Below, piece by piece: positions 18,329 through 26,583 of a DNA stretch of 35,291 bases. Within the stretch, counting starts at the first letter, position 1. The number at the start of each line of letters is the position of its first letter. Source of the stretch: Neisseria polysaccharea ATCC 43768 (GTDB lineage: Bacteria; Pseudomonadota; Gammaproteobacteria; Burkholderiales; Neisseriaceae); the NCBI GenBank assembly GCA_000176735.1, contig ADBE01000101.1, positions 1 through 35,291 on the forward strand. Direction: 5' to 3'. The position numbers were made by a program, and so were the translations under genes. Under the pieces are notes generated by a model that worked only from the letters and a program-made list of their open reading frames with translations, was not told the DNA's origin and did no database searches.

Positions 18329-18658
18329 TCAGGCTTTTTTGACGAATTCAGATTTTAAATTCATCGCGCTGCCGTCGATTTTACAGCCGATGTTGTGATC
18401 GCCTTCCTGCAGGCGTATGCCTTTGACTTTTGTACCTTGTTTGATCGTCATCGAGCTGCCTTTTACCTTGAGGTCTTTGATGAGGATGACGGTGTCGCCG
18501 TTTTGCAGCACCGAGCCGTTGGCATCGCGCACTTCCACCGCAAGGTCGGCGGCGGCTTCGGTTTCATTCCATTCGTGGGCGCATTCGGGGCAGATGTATT
18601 GTCCGCCGTCTTCATAGGTGTATTCGGAGGCGCATTGCGGGCAAGGGGGTAATGACAT
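18329..18658 (-). CDS. YjdM/PhnA-family zinc-ribbon protein
   Basis: The 109-residue product has an N-terminal zinc ribbon formed by CPQC and CPEC, and a C-terminal PhnA beta domain ([17 protein letters not shown], then [19 protein letters not shown]). The family is named after the E. coli phn operon but has no established role in phosphonate use and is widespread without phosphonate genes. AAGGA is placed about 11 bases before the ATG. It stands alone between glmU and the efe locus. Confidence 0.9.
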   Translation of the reverse strand: MSLPPCPQCASEYTYEDGGQYICPECAHEWNETEAAADLAVEVRDANGSVLQNGDTVILIKDLKVKGSSMTIKQGTKVKGIRLQEGDHNIGCKIDGSAMNLKSEFVKKA

Positions 18659-18691
18659 AGTTTTCCGTCCTTATCGGATGTTTGTTTTGGG

Positions 18692-18728
18692 ATGCCGTCT
18701 GAAACCTGAAACCGGCTTCAGACGGCAT
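18692..18728 (-). terminator. DUS-pair terminator after glmU
   Basis: Inverted DUS (18692-18703 and 18717-18728) begins 5 bases past the glmU stop. Confidence 0.8.
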
Positions 18729-18732
18729 GGCT

Positions 18733-20103
18733 TTATTGTTTGTCTTTTTCCGGCCTCACCCAGCCTTCGATGACGTTTTGGCGGGCGCGGGCGAGGGCGA
18801 GTTTGTTGTCTTCGACATTGCGGGTAATCGCGCTGCCTGCGCCTGTAGTTACTTTGTTGCCCAGTGTTACAGGGGCAACCAGTACGCAGTTTGAACCGAT
18901 GCGTACTTCGTCGCCGATGACGGTTTTGTGTTTGTGCACGCCGTCGTAGTTGGCAATAATCGTGCCTGCGCCGAAGTTGGTTTTGCTGCCGACTTCGGCG
19001 TCGCCTATGTAGGTGAGGTGGTTGGCTTTGGTGCCTTTGCCGATGGCGGCGTTTTTAATTTCGACGAAGTTGCCGACGTGTACGTCGTCTGCAAGGCGGG
19101 CTTGCGGACGCAAACGAGCGTATGGGCCGATTTGGTTGTTTTCGCCGACTTCGCAGCCTTCGAGGTGGGAGAAGGGGGCGATTTTGCTGTTTGCGCCGAT
19201 TTTAGCGTTTTTGATGACGCAGTTTGCGCCGATTTCGACGTTGTCGCCGATTTCGACTTCGCCCTCAAAAATACAGTTCGCATCAATCACGACATCTTGT
19301 CCGTGTTTCAGACGGCCGCGCAAATCAAAACGCGCCGGATCGCGCAGGGTAACGCCTGCTTTGAGCAATTCTTGCGCCTGTCCGGTTTGGAAGATGCGTT
19401 CGAGTTCGGCGAGCTGGCGTTTGTTGTTCACGCCGGCGGCGAGGTGGGAGGCGCGCACTCGGACGGGATGAACTTTAATACCGTCGGCAACGGCTTTTGC
19501 GATGAGGTCGGTCAGATAGTATTCGCCTTGTGCGTTGTTGCTGGAAAGGCTGTTCAGCCAGTTTTCCAGTTTGGTGTTGGGCAGGACGAGAATGCCTGTG
19601 TTGATTTCGCGGATGGCTTTTTGGGCGGCACTTGCGTCTTTTTCTTCGACAATGGCGGTTACGCTGCCGTTGCCGTCGCGGATGATGCGGCCCAAGCCTG
19701 TCGGGTCGTTAGGCACGTCGGTCAGCAGTCCGACTTCGTTGTCGGCGGCTTCGAGCAGGGTTTTGAGGGTTTTAACGTCAATCAGGGGAACGTCGCCGTA
19801 CAGTACCAGCGTGCGGCCTTCGGCGGAAAGGTGGGGCAGGGCGGTTTTGACGGCGTGGCCGGTGCCGAGCTGTTCGGTTTGTTCAACCCAGACGACGTCG
19901 CGTTTGACGGTGTCTAAAACTTGCTCTTTGCCGTGGCCGACGACGACGCAGATGTTTTGCGGATTCAGTGCGGCGGCGATGCCGATCACGCGTCCGAGCA
20001 TTGTTTCGCCGCCGATTTCGTGTAAAACCTTGGGCTTTTGCGAATACATGCGCGTGCCTTTGCCTGCGGCGAGGATGACGATGTTTAAAGTGTTTTGCGG
20101 CAT
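18733..20103 (-). CDS. glmU: bifunctional GlmU (GlcN-1-P acetyltransferase / UDP-GlcNAc pyrophosphorylase)
   Basis: GlmU acetylates glucosamine 1-phosphate and couples it to UTP, giving UDP-GlcNAc for peptidoglycan and lipid A. The 456-residue product has the N-terminal nucleotidyltransferase motif LAAGKGTRMYS (residues ~11-20), GTGHAV and YGDVPL. The C-terminal left-handed beta helix is made of hexapeptide repeats (IGDNVEIGANCVI and so on) with the acetyltransferase segment NHLTYIGDAEVG. ATG 20103 follows AGGA by 9 bases. The upstream extension of the frame only reads the DUS pair, so it is not the start. Confidence 0.98.
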   Translation of the reverse strand: MPQNTLNIVILAAGKGTRMYSQKPKVLHEIGGETMLGRVIGIAAALNPQNICVVVGHGKEQVLDTVKRDVVWVEQTEQLGTGHAVKTALPHLSAEGRTLVLYGDVPLIDVKTLKTLLEAADNEVGLLTDVPNDPTGLGRIIRDGNGSVTAIVEEKDASAAQKAIREINTGILVLPNTKLENWLNSLSSNNAQGEYYLTDLIAKAVADGIKVHPVRVRASHLAAGVNNKRQLAELERIFQTGQAQELLKAGVTLRDPARFDLRGRLKHGQDVVIDANCIFEGEVEIGDNVEIGANCVIKNAKIGANSKIAPFSHLEGCEVGENNQIGPYARLRPQARLADDVHVGNFVEIKNAAIGKGTKANHLTYIGDAEVGSKTNFGAGTIIANYDGVHKHKTVIGDEVRIGSNCVLVAPVTLGNKVTTGAGSAITRNVEDNKLALARARQNVIEGWVRPEKDKQ

Positions 20104-20119
20104 AGCGTTTTCCTGTGCA

Positions 20120-20148
20120 ATGCCGTCTGAAGCGGCTTCAGACGGCAT
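20120..20148 (-). terminator. DUS-pair hairpin between the small lipoprotein gene and glmU
   Basis: Inverted DUS (20120-20131 and 20137-20148) with a five-base loop lies 10 bases after the stop of the small lipoprotein gene and 17 bases before the glmU start. Confidence 0.8.
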
Positions 20149-20157
20149 AGGGTAGGT

Positions 20158-20431
20158 TTATCGGTTTTGAAACTTTGGTTTTTGCCAGTGTTGGCGGGAC
20201 TCTTCGTCGGCGTTGTTGCCGGTTTGGTCGGGCAGTACGGCATGGCGTTCGGGGCGGTATTGGTTGTAGTTCATATTTTTCGAGTAGCTGCCGTCTTGGT
20301 AATAAACGGGCGTGCCGGCAGGATATTTTTTGACGGACGGTGGTTTTGCCGCTGCCGTCTTGATAAGTTTCCCACGCGCAGCCCGACAAAAGGGCGGCGG
20401 CAGTCATCATGATAAGGAAGGTTTTACGCAT
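20158..20431 (-). pseudogene. small lipoprotein gene with a one-base frameshift
   Basis: ATG 20431 begins MRKTFLIMMTAAALLSGCAW, a lipoprotein signal with Cys18. The reading frame breaks at a run of six A on the coding strand (20326-20331). With five A the frame continues as YPAGTPVYYQDGSYSKNMN and on to KPKFQNR, stopping at 20158. This gives a coherent 90-residue protein rich in Tyr, Asn and Gln. As written, the product changes into an arginine-rich tail that runs through the DUS pair, which supports loss of frame. Function unknown. It may be a real mutation, a slippage variant, or a sequencing error, as for waaA. Confidence 0.8.
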
Positions 20432-20588
20432 AGCATTCTTTCGTATTTTCGGGGTTTGTGCGGGTATTGTAATGATTTTGGCGGCGTTCTGACAAAGTTT
20501 CTGCATACCGCGCCGGCATTGTGCGGCGTGTTGTTGATGTTAAATAGTTGCAAGGTCGGATTTTCTTGCGTTTCAAACCGTGAAAATT

Positions 20589-20597
20589 TGTTATGAT
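20589..20597 (+). promoter_or_regulatory. extended -10 promoter of the binding-protein gene
   Basis: TGTTATGAT, an extended -10 (TG-N-TATGAT), lies about 33 bases upstream of the gene at 20630. The same string stands before dksA. No clear -35 is seen. Confidence 0.45.
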
Positions 20598-20629
20598 GTT
20601 ATTTTACAGCGAATAAAGGAGGACTCGGA

Positions 20630-21631
20630 ATGAAACGGAAGATTTGGCTGCTGCCGCTGCTGGCGGTTTCGGCATACCTGCAGGCGCAGACGGAAGTCAG
20701 GCTGGCGGTGCATAAGTCGTTCAGCCTGCCCAAAGGGCTGATTGCGCGTTTCGAGCGGGCAAACGATGTGAAGGTGTCGATTATTCAGGTGGGCGGCGCG
20801 AACGAAATGCTCAACAAGCTGATTTTGAGCCGCGCCAACCCGATCGCCGACGCGGTGTACGGCTTGGACAACGCCAATATCGGCAAGACGCGGGAAATGG
20901 GTATTTTGGCGGCGGCGCAACCCGGGTCCGCCCCCGTCGCGGTCGGGCTGCCTTCGGCTTTGGCGGTCGATTACGGCTATGTGGCCATTAATTACGACAA
21001 AAAATGGTTTGAGGGCAAAAAGCTGCCCCTGCCGCAAACCCTGCAGGATTTGACCCGCCCCGAATATAAAAACCTATTGGTCGTGCCGTCTCCCGCCACG
21101 TCTTCCCCCGGGCTGGGCTTCCTGATGGCGAACATCAGCGGGATGGGCGAAGAAGGCGCGTTCAAATGGTGGGCACAGATGCGGCAGAACGGCGTGAAGG
21201 TCGCCAAAGGCTGGAGCGAGGCGTATTACACCGACTTTTCGCACAACGGCGGCGCGTATCCGCTGGTGGTCGGCTATGCCGCCAGCCCGGCGGCGGAAGT
21301 GTATTTTTCTAAAGGCAAATACAGCGAGCCGCCGACGGGCAACCTGTTTTTGAAAGGCGGCGTATTCCGCCAGGTCGAAGGCGCGGCGGTCTTGAAGGGC
21401 GCGAAACAGCCGAAGCTGGCGGCAAAACTGGTGCAATGGCTGCAAAGTCGGGAAGTGCAGCAGGCGGTTCCGTCCGAAATGTGGGTTTACCCCGCCGTCA
21501 AAAACACGCGCCTGCCCGACGTGTTCCGCTTCGCCCAAGCCCCGACGCACACCACCGCCCCCGCGCAGCGCGATATTGATGCGAACCAGCGCGGATGGGT
21601 TTCCCGTTGGATCAGGACGGTTTTGAAATAA
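20630..21631 (+). CDS. thiamine-type ABC transporter substrate-binding protein
   Basis: The 333-residue product has a Sec signal peptide (MKRKIWLLPLLAVSAYLQAQ) and the fold of family 1 binding proteins related to ThiB/TbpA. Motifs include VSIIQVGGANEMLNKL, DAVYGLDNANI, DYGYVAINYD, TSSPGLGFL and a C-terminal MWVYPA segment. It would capture thiamine or a related compound in the periplasm for an inner-membrane ABC transporter. No permease or ATPase gene is adjacent, so it depends on components encoded elsewhere. AAAGGAGG lies 9 bases before the ATG. No TPP riboswitch is seen upstream. Ligand assignment is by family only. Confidence 0.88.
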   Translation: MKRKIWLLPLLAVSAYLQAQTEVRLAVHKSFSLPKGLIARFERANDVKVSIIQVGGANEMLNKLILSRANPIADAVYGLDNANIGKTREMGILAAAQPGSAPVAVGLPSALAVDYGYVAINYDKKWFEGKKLPLPQTLQDLTRPEYKNLLVVPSPATSSPGLGFLMANISGMGEEGAFKWWAQMRQNGVKVAKGWSEAYYTDFSHNGGAYPLVVGYAASPAAEVYFSKGKYSEPPTGNLFLKGGVFRQVEGAAVLKGAKQPKLAAKLVQWLQSREVQQAVPSEMWVYPAVKNTRLPDVFRFAQAPTHTTAPAQRDIDANQRGWVSRWIRTVLK

Positions 21632-21655
21632 AACAAACATACCGCCCCGCAGGGC

Positions 21656-21667
21656 TTCAGACGGCAT
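21656..21667 (-). repeat. single DUS between the binding-protein gene and mscS
   Basis: Full 12-mer preceded by a short GCCC-CGCA-GGGC hairpin and followed by five T; together they may act as a weak terminator. Confidence 0.8.
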
Positions 21668-21725
21668 TTTTACACCTGTGCCGATTACGCCGCACGGGGC
21701 GGATGTTCGATCGAGAGGAAAAACA

Positions 21726-22574
21726 ATGGACTTCAAACAATTTGATTTTTTACACCTGATAAGTGCTTCCGGTTGGGAGCATCTGGCTGAAAAGGCGTGG
21801 GCGTTCGGGCTGAACCTCGCCGCCGCGCTGCTTATTTTCCTGATCGGGAAATGGGCGGCGAAACGCATTGTCGCCGTGATGAGGGCGGCGATGACGCGCG
21901 CCAAGGTCGATGCCACGCTGATCAGCTTCCTTGGCAATGTCGCCAATATCGGCTTATTGATTTTGGTGATTATTGCCGCATTGGGCAGATTGGGCGTTTC
22001 CACAACATCCGTAACCGCCTTAATCGGCGGCGCGGGTTTGGCGGTGGCGTTGTCCCTGAAAGACCAGCTGTCCAATTTTGCCGCCGGCGCGCTGATTATC
22101 CTGTTCCGCCCGTTCAAAGTCGGCGACTTTATCCGCGTCGGCGGTTTTGAAGGACATGTCCGGGAAATCAAGATGGTGCAGACTTCTTTGCGGACGACCG
22201 ACAACGAAGAAGTCGTGCTGCCCAACAGCGTGGTGATGGGCAATAGCATCGTCAACCGTTCCACCCTGCCGCTTTGCCGCGCCCAAGTGGTTGTCGGCGT
22301 CGATTACGACTGCGATTTGAAAGTGGCGAAAGAGGCGGTGTTGAAAGCCGCCACCGAACACCCCTTGTGCGTTCAAAACGAAGAGCGGCAGGCCGCCGCC
22401 TACATCACCGCCTTGGGCGACAATGCCATCGAAATCACATTATGGGCTTGGGCAAACGAAGCAGACCGCTGGACGCTGCAATGCGACTTGAACGAACAAG
22501 TGGTCGAAAACCTCCGCAAAGTCAATATCAACATCCCGTTCCCGCAACGCGACATACACATCATCAATTCTTAA
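21726..22574 (+). CDS. mscS: small-conductance mechanosensitive channel (MscS family)
   Basis: The product opens under membrane tension to release solutes during osmotic downshock. At 282 residues it matches the short MscS type: three N-terminal helices, the pore-lining TM3 with the Ala/Gly pattern LIGGAGLAVALSLKDQLSNFAAG, then the beta domain (FKVGDFIRVGGFEGHVREI) and the cytoplasmic vestibule. ATG 21726 follows AGAGG by 8 bases. An in-frame GTG at 21678 lacks a ribosome site and adds an unlikely N-terminus. The next gene, pncC, begins 24 bases downstream and may be co-transcribed. Confidence 0.95.
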   Translation: MDFKQFDFLHLISASGWEHLAEKAWAFGLNLAAALLIFLIGKWAAKRIVAVMRAAMTRAKVDATLISFLGNVANIGLLILVIIAALGRLGVSTTSVTALIGGAGLAVALSLKDQLSNFAAGALIILFRPFKVGDFIRVGGFEGHVREIKMVQTSLRTTDNEEVVLPNSVVMGNSIVNRSTLPLCRAQVVVGVDYDCDLKVAKEAVLKAATEHPLCVQNEERQAAAYITALGDNAIEITLWAWANEADRWTLQCDLNEQVVENLRKVNINIPFPQRDIHIINS

Positions 22575-22576
22575 AC

Positions 22577-22586
22577 GCCGTCTGAA
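22577..22586 (+). repeat. DUS core (10-mer) between mscS and pncC
   Basis: GCCGTCTGAA core with AC instead of AT in front; it is immediately followed by the pncC ribosome site. Confidence 0.75.
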
Positions 22587-22598
22587 AGGAGGGGGAAA

Positions 22599-23084
22599 AT
22601 GGACGCGTTGCACACCATCGCCCGAAACCTGACCATGAAGCGCGAAACCGTAAGCTGTGCCGAATCCTGCACGGGCGGGCTGCTTGCCGCCGCATTTACC
22701 AGTGTGGCAGGCAGTTCGCAATGGTTTGAACAAAGTTTTGTAACATACAGCAACAAAGCCAAAGAAGACCGCTTGGGCGTGTTGCCCGAAACCCTGCTCG
22801 AACACGGCGCGGTCAGCCGCCAAACCGTCTATGAGATGGCGCGCGGCGCGAAAGCCGTGGCGCAGGCGGATTACGCCGTCGGTATTTCCGGTATTGCCGG
22901 ACCGGGCGGCGGCAGCGAAAGCAAACCTGTCGGCACGGTTTGGTTCGGGTTTGCCTTTCCGGGCGGAAGTTGCGAAGCAATGCGCCGTTTTGACGGTAAC
23001 CGCGAATCCGTCCGCGCGCAGGCGGTCGCCTTTGCGTTGGAAAGGTTGGCGGGGCTGGTTGAAAACGGCGGCGATGCCGTCTGA
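22599..23084 (+). CDS. pncC: nicotinamide-nucleotide amidohydrolase PncC (CinA C-terminal domain)
   Basis: PncC deamidates NMN to nicotinate mononucleotide, recycling pyridine nucleotides. The 161-residue product is a stand-alone CinA C-terminal domain, with SCAESCTGG near the N-terminus and the glycine-rich GISGIAGPGGG segment. GGAGGGG lies just before the ATG. It follows mscS by 24 bases. The TGA stop codon is part of a DUS (23074-23085), so the last residues are dictated by the uptake sequence. Confidence 0.93.
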   Translation: MDALHTIARNLTMKRETVSCAESCTGGLLAAAFTSVAGSSQWFEQSFVTYSNKAKEDRLGVLPETLLEHGAVSRQTVYEMARGAKAVAQADYAVGISGIAGPGGGSESKPVGTVWFGFAFPGGSCEAMRRFDGNRESVRAQAVAFALERLAGLVENGGDAV

Positions 23085-23085
23085 A
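23074..23085 (+). repeat. DUS overlapping the pncC stop codon
   Basis: Exact 12-mer; its TGA supplies the pncC stop. Confidence 0.9.
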
Positions 23086-23106
23086 CAAATTCCCATCGCA
23101 TAAAAA

Positions 23107-23141
23107 ATGCCGTCTGAAACATTGCAGGTTTCAGACGGCAT
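23107..23141. terminator. bidirectional DUS-pair terminator between pncC and msrAB
   Basis: Inverted DUS (23107-23118 and 23130-23141) with an 11-base loop lies between convergent genes, with A and T runs on the two sides. Confidence 0.85.
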
Positions 23142-23167
23142 TTTGTCGGGTTAGGCGGCGACGAGGC

Positions 23168-24736
23168 TTATTTCACTTTGCCTTTCAACGCGCCGTAGCC
23201 TGCCGCGTCCATTTGTTCCAGCGGGATGAATTTCAAGCTCGCGCCGTTGATGCAGTAGCGCAGTCCGCCTTTGTCGCGCGGGCCGTCGGGGAAGACGTGT
23301 CCCAAGTGCGAGTCGGCGGCGTGGCTGCGCACTTCGGTGCGGCGCATGTTGTAGCTGAAATCGTCGTGTTCGGTAACGGATTTTGCATCAATCGGGCGCG
23401 TGAAGCTCGGCCAGCCGCAGCCGGAATCGTATTTGTCGGCGGAGCTGAACAAAGGTTCGCCGCTGACAACGTCCACATAAATGCCGGGTTTGAACAGGTG
23501 GTCGTATTCGTGGCTGAAGGCGTATTCGGTCGCGCTGTGTTGGGTCACTTGATACTGCTCTTCGGTCAGGGTGCGTTTGAGTTCGGCATCGCTCGGTTTT
23601 TTATACGTCGCCGCGTCGAAGCCTTTGCCTTGCGGGGCGGTTTTGGTTTTGCCCGGCAGCGGTTCGTCGGCTTTGCGGATATCGATGTGGCAGTAGCCGT
23701 TGGGGTTTTTAATCAGGTAGTCCTGATGGTATTCCTCGGCATCGTAAAAGTTTTTCAGCGGCTCGTTTTCGACGACGAGGGGAAGTTTGTATTTTTGCTG
23801 CTCGCGTTTGAGCGCGGCGGCGATGACGGTTTTTTCGGTAGGATCGGTGTAGTACACGCCGCTGCGGTATTGCGTGCCGGTGTCGTTGCCTTGTTTGTTG
23901 AGGCTGGTCGGATCGACGACGCGGAAATAATATTGCAGGATGTCGTCGAGGCTGAGTTTGTCGGCATCGTAAGTCACTTTGACGGTTTCGGCGTGTCCCG
24001 TATGGCGGTAGGACACGTCTTCGTAGCTCGGATTTTTCGTGTTGCCGTTGGCGTAGCCGGATACTGCGTCAACCACGCCGTCGATGCGTTGGAAATAGGC
24101 TTCCAAGCCCCAGAAGCAGCCGCCGGCGAGGTAGATGGTGCGCGTGTTCATGATTTTTGAATCCTTTTTCTGTGTGTCGGGTTTGTAGAACGAATGTTTC
24201 AAACTGCCCAAATCGGCATTCGGGTCGCGGATTAACGCCAATGCCTGCGCTTCATTGATGCTGCCTTTGACGATGCGCTGTACGTCGCCGTCTTTACCGA
24301 TTAACGCCCACGAGGGGTAAACGCTGATGTTCAGGCTTTGGGCAATCGTGCCGCCGTTGTCGGTAACGACGGGCAGCTTGGGATAGTTCAAACCGGCATA
24401 CCATTTTTGGAAGTCGCCGTCTTTTTTCTCGTGCAGAAAACCGGGCGAAGCGACGGTAATCAGGTTGGCGGAACTGAATTTTGCATTTTGCGCCCATTTT
24501 TCGGTCTGTCCCAGTTCGGACAGACACAAAGGACACCAGCTCGCCCAAAATTTAATCAGCGTCGGTTTGTCTTTTTTCAAATAAACATCGGCGGGGCGGT
24601 TGTCTGCGGTTTTCAAAGTGGATAAAGTGTGCGGCACGGTCGCGGCTTCGGCATCGGCGATTTTGGGCGAACAAGCACCCAGCGCAAACAGGCAGCCGAA
24701 CTTGGCGCAAAGGGAAAAGAAAGTACGGTGTTTCAT
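23168..24736 (-). CDS. msrAB: thioredoxin-MsrA-MsrB fusion (PilB), methionine sulfoxide reductase
   Basis: This envelope enzyme reduces both stereoisomers of methionine sulfoxide in oxidised proteins. The 522-residue product has an export signal with a lipobox-like LGAC (Cys22). A thioredoxin-like domain follows with the redox pair WCPLC (Cys68 and Cys71), then MsrA with GGCFWG (about residue 205), then MsrB with GCGWPSF and the catalytic Cys in RYCING near the C-terminus. The thioredoxin domain supplies electrons to both reductase modules. AGGA lies before ATG 24736. An in-frame internal Met ([15 protein letters not shown]) marks the start of the Msr part. It is divergent from ftsY. The old name PilB does not reflect a pilus role. 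Confidence 0.97.
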   Translation of the reverse strand: MKHRTFFSLCAKFGCLFALGACSPKIADAEAATVPHTLSTLKTADNRPADVYLKKDKPTLIKFWASWCPLCLSELGQTEKWAQNAKFSSANLITVASPGFLHEKKDGDFQKWYAGLNYPKLPVVTDNGGTIAQSLNISVYPSWALIGKDGDVQRIVKGSINEAQALALIRDPNADLGSLKHSFYKPDTQKKDSKIMNTRTIYLAGGCFWGLEAYFQRIDGVVDAVSGYANGNTKNPSYEDVSYRHTGHAETVKVTYDADKLSLDDILQYYFRVVDPTSLNKQGNDTGTQYRSGVYYTDPTEKTVIAAALKREQQKYKLPLVVENEPLKNFYDAEEYHQDYLIKNPNGYCHIDIRKADEPLPGKTKTAPQGKGFDAATYKKPSDAELKRTLTEEQYQVTQHSATEYAFSHEYDHLFKPGIYVDVVSGEPLFSSADKYDSGCGWPSFTRPIDAKSVTEHDDFSYNMRRTEVRSHAADSHLGHVFPDGPRDKGGLRYCINGASLKFIPLEQMDAAGYGALKGKVK

Positions 24737-24881
24737 TTTGATGTTTCCTGTGTGGACGATTTGTATGATTAGACGTTTGACGTGCCGAAACCTTACAACC
24801 CAGATTTTCGGGCAACCTTGCCGCGCAAAATACGCTACAATACTCCCTATTTCAAGTTTCTAAAATTAAAAGGAAAATTCA

Positions 24882-26291
24882 ATGTTCAGCTTCTTCCGTC
24901 GCAAGAAAAAACAGGAAACTCCGGCTCCCGAGGAGGCTCAAATTCAGGAAACCGCAGCAAAAGCAGAATCTGAAGTTGCTCAAATAGTTGAAAATATTAA
25001 AGAAGACGCTGAATCTTTAACGGAAAGCGTTAAAGGCCAGGTCGAATCTGCCGTTGAAACCGTCAGTAGTGCGGTTGAACAGGTAAAGGAAACTGTTGCC
25101 GAGATGCCATCTGAAGCGGCTGAGGTTGCAGAAAAAGCAGCGGAACAAGTCGAAGCGGTAAAAGAAGCCGTTGCCGAAACCGTCAGCGGTGCGGTTGAAC
25201 AGGTAAAGGAAGCCGTTGCCGAAATGCCGTCTGAAGCAGAGGAAGCGGCTGAAAAAGCAGCGGAATATGTTGAATCCGCAAAAGAAGCCGTTGCCGAAAC
25301 CGTCGGCGAGGTTGTTGAACAGGTTCAAGAGGCTGTTGCCGCAATGCCGTCTGAAGCCGCCGCGCCAACCGAAGAATCCAAACCGAGTTGGGCGGCGCGT
25401 TTGAAACAGGGTTTGACCAAATCGCGCGACAAAATGGCGAAATCGCTGGCGGGCGTGTTCGGCGGCGGACAAATCGACGAGGATTTGTACGAAGAGCTGG
25501 AAACCGTGCTGATTACCGGTGATATGGGCATGGAAGCCACCGAATACCTGATGAAAGACGTGCGCGACCGCGTCAGCCTCAAAGGGCTGAAAGACGGCAA
25601 CGAATTGCGCGGCGCGCTGAAAGATGCGCTGTACGACCTGATTAAGCCTCTGGAGAAACCTTTGGTCTTGCCCGAAACCAAAGAGCCTTTCGTGATTATG
25701 CTTGCCGGTATCAACGGCGCGGGCAAAACCACGTCTATCGGCAAACTTGCCAAATATTTCCAAGCGCAGGGCAAATCCGTATTGCTGGCGGCAGGCGATA
25801 CTTTCCGTGCCGCCGCGCGTGAGCAGCTTCAAGCTTGGGGCGAGCGCAACAACGTAACCGTGATTTCGCAAACCACGGGCGATTCCGCAGCCGTTTGTTT
25901 TGATGCCGTCCAAGCCGCCAAAGCGCGCGGCATCGACATTGTGCTTGCTGACACCGCCGGCCGCCTGCCCACGCAGCTTCATTTGATGGAAGAAATCAAA
26001 AAAGTGAAGCGCGTGCTGCAAAAAGCCATCCCCGACGCGCCGCACGAAATCATCGTCGTGCTTGATGCCAACATCGGGCAAAACGCCGTCAACCAAGTCA
26101 AAGCCTTTGACGATGCGCTGGGGCTGACGGGGCTTATCGTTACCAAACTAGACGGCACGGCAAAAGGCGGTATCCTTGCCGCGCTTGCCTCCGACCGCCC
26201 AGTTCCCGTTCGCTACATCGGTGTGGGCGAAGGCATAGACGATTTGCGTCCGTTTGACGCGCGCGCGTTTGTGGACGCACTGCTGGATTGA
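24882..26291 (+). CDS. ftsY: signal recognition particle receptor FtsY with a DUS-bearing repeat domain
   Basis: FtsY is the membrane-associated SRP receptor GTPase that docks ribosomes making inner-membrane proteins. The 469-residue product has a basic start (FFRRKKK) and a long acidic Ala/Glu/Val-rich A domain (residues ~15-165). The NG domain follows, with G1 GINGAGKTTS (about residue 275), AGDTFRAAAREQ, DTAGRLPTQ (about residue 356), TKLDGTAKGG and the C-terminal GVGEGIDDLRPF. The A domain contains 120-bp repeats, each encoding EMPSEA or AMPSEA through a DUS. AAGGAAA lies 8 bases before the ATG. Confidence 0.97.
   Translation: MFSFFRRKKKQETPAPEEAQIQETAAKAESEVAQIVENIKEDAESLTESVKGQVESAVETVSSAVEQVKETVAEMPSEAAEVAEKAAEQVEAVKEAVAETVSGAVEQVKEAVAEMPSEAEEAAEKAAEYVESAKEAVAETVGEVVEQVQEAVAAMPSEAAAPTEESKPSWAARLKQGLTKSRDKMAKSLAGVFGGGQIDEDLYEELETVLITGDMGMEATEYLMKDVRDRVSLKGLKDGNELRGALKDALYDLIKPLEKPLVLPETKEPFVIMLAGINGAGKTTSIGKLAKYFQAQGKSVLLAAGDTFRAAAREQLQAWGERNNVTVISQTTGDSAAVCFDAVQAAKARGIDIVLADTAGRLPTQLHLMEEIKKVKRVLQKAIPDAPHEIIVVLDANIGQNAVNQVKAFDDALGLTGLIVTKLDGTAKGGILAALASDRPVPVRYIGVGEGIDDLRPFDARAFVDALLD
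25050..25365 (+). repeat. 120-bp in-frame tandem repeats with DUS in the ftsY A domain
   Basis: Successive units read roughly ETV-S/G-AVEQVKEAVAEMPSEA. The DUS-like 12-mers are at 25104 (one mismatch, ATGCCATCTGAA), 25224 and 25344 (both exact), spaced exactly 120 bases. The repeat therefore preserves the reading frame and multiplies the uptake signal. Confidence 0.85.
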
Positions 26292-26297
26292 GCCGAA

Positions 26298-26309
26298 ATA
26301 CCGTCTGAA
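26298..26309 (+). repeat. DUS variant after ftsY
   Basis: ATACCGTCTGAA, one mismatch from the DUS, just after the ftsY stop. Confidence 0.6.
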
Positions 26310-26349
26310 AACGGCGGATTGGTGTTTTCGGGAGATAGTGGGGATTGGC

Positions 26350-26379
26350 GGAATCGGTGGGCTTCAGACCACCGATTCC
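26350..26379. repeat. hairpin related to the REP-like family, downstream of ftsY
   Basis: A perfect 11-base stem (GGAATCGGTGG with its complement) surrounds an eight-base loop. The core GGTGGGCTTCAG-CCACC resembles the two copies near 27131 and 27346. No T run follows, so it is not a classical terminator, although it could protect the ftsY mRNA end. Confidence 0.65.
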
Positions 26380-26546
26380 ATTGACCCTATCAATTCACAC
26401 CAACTCCCAAAAAATGCGAACGCCCCCACGCACGCCCGACGCATTTACCGTATAAAATACCGAAACCGCCTCATACGGTATTTCACAAACCTTAACCCCT
26501 GCGCGTAAAAAACGTATAAACCCGAAACTGCCGCCGCCGCATCCCC

Positions 26547-26552
26547 TATAAT
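26547..26552 (+). promoter_or_regulatory. possible -10 box of the DUF3079 gene
   Basis: A perfect TATAAT lies 31 bases upstream of the gene at 26584. The -35 at 17 bases is weak (GAAACT). Confidence 0.4.
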
Positions 26553-26583
26553 TTCATCCAATAAAAAAAACGAGGCACATATC

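Noticed and set aside
20432-20629. TPP riboswitch before the thiamine-type binding protein
   Set aside because: The conserved CTGAGA and ACCTGA elements are absent from the leader.
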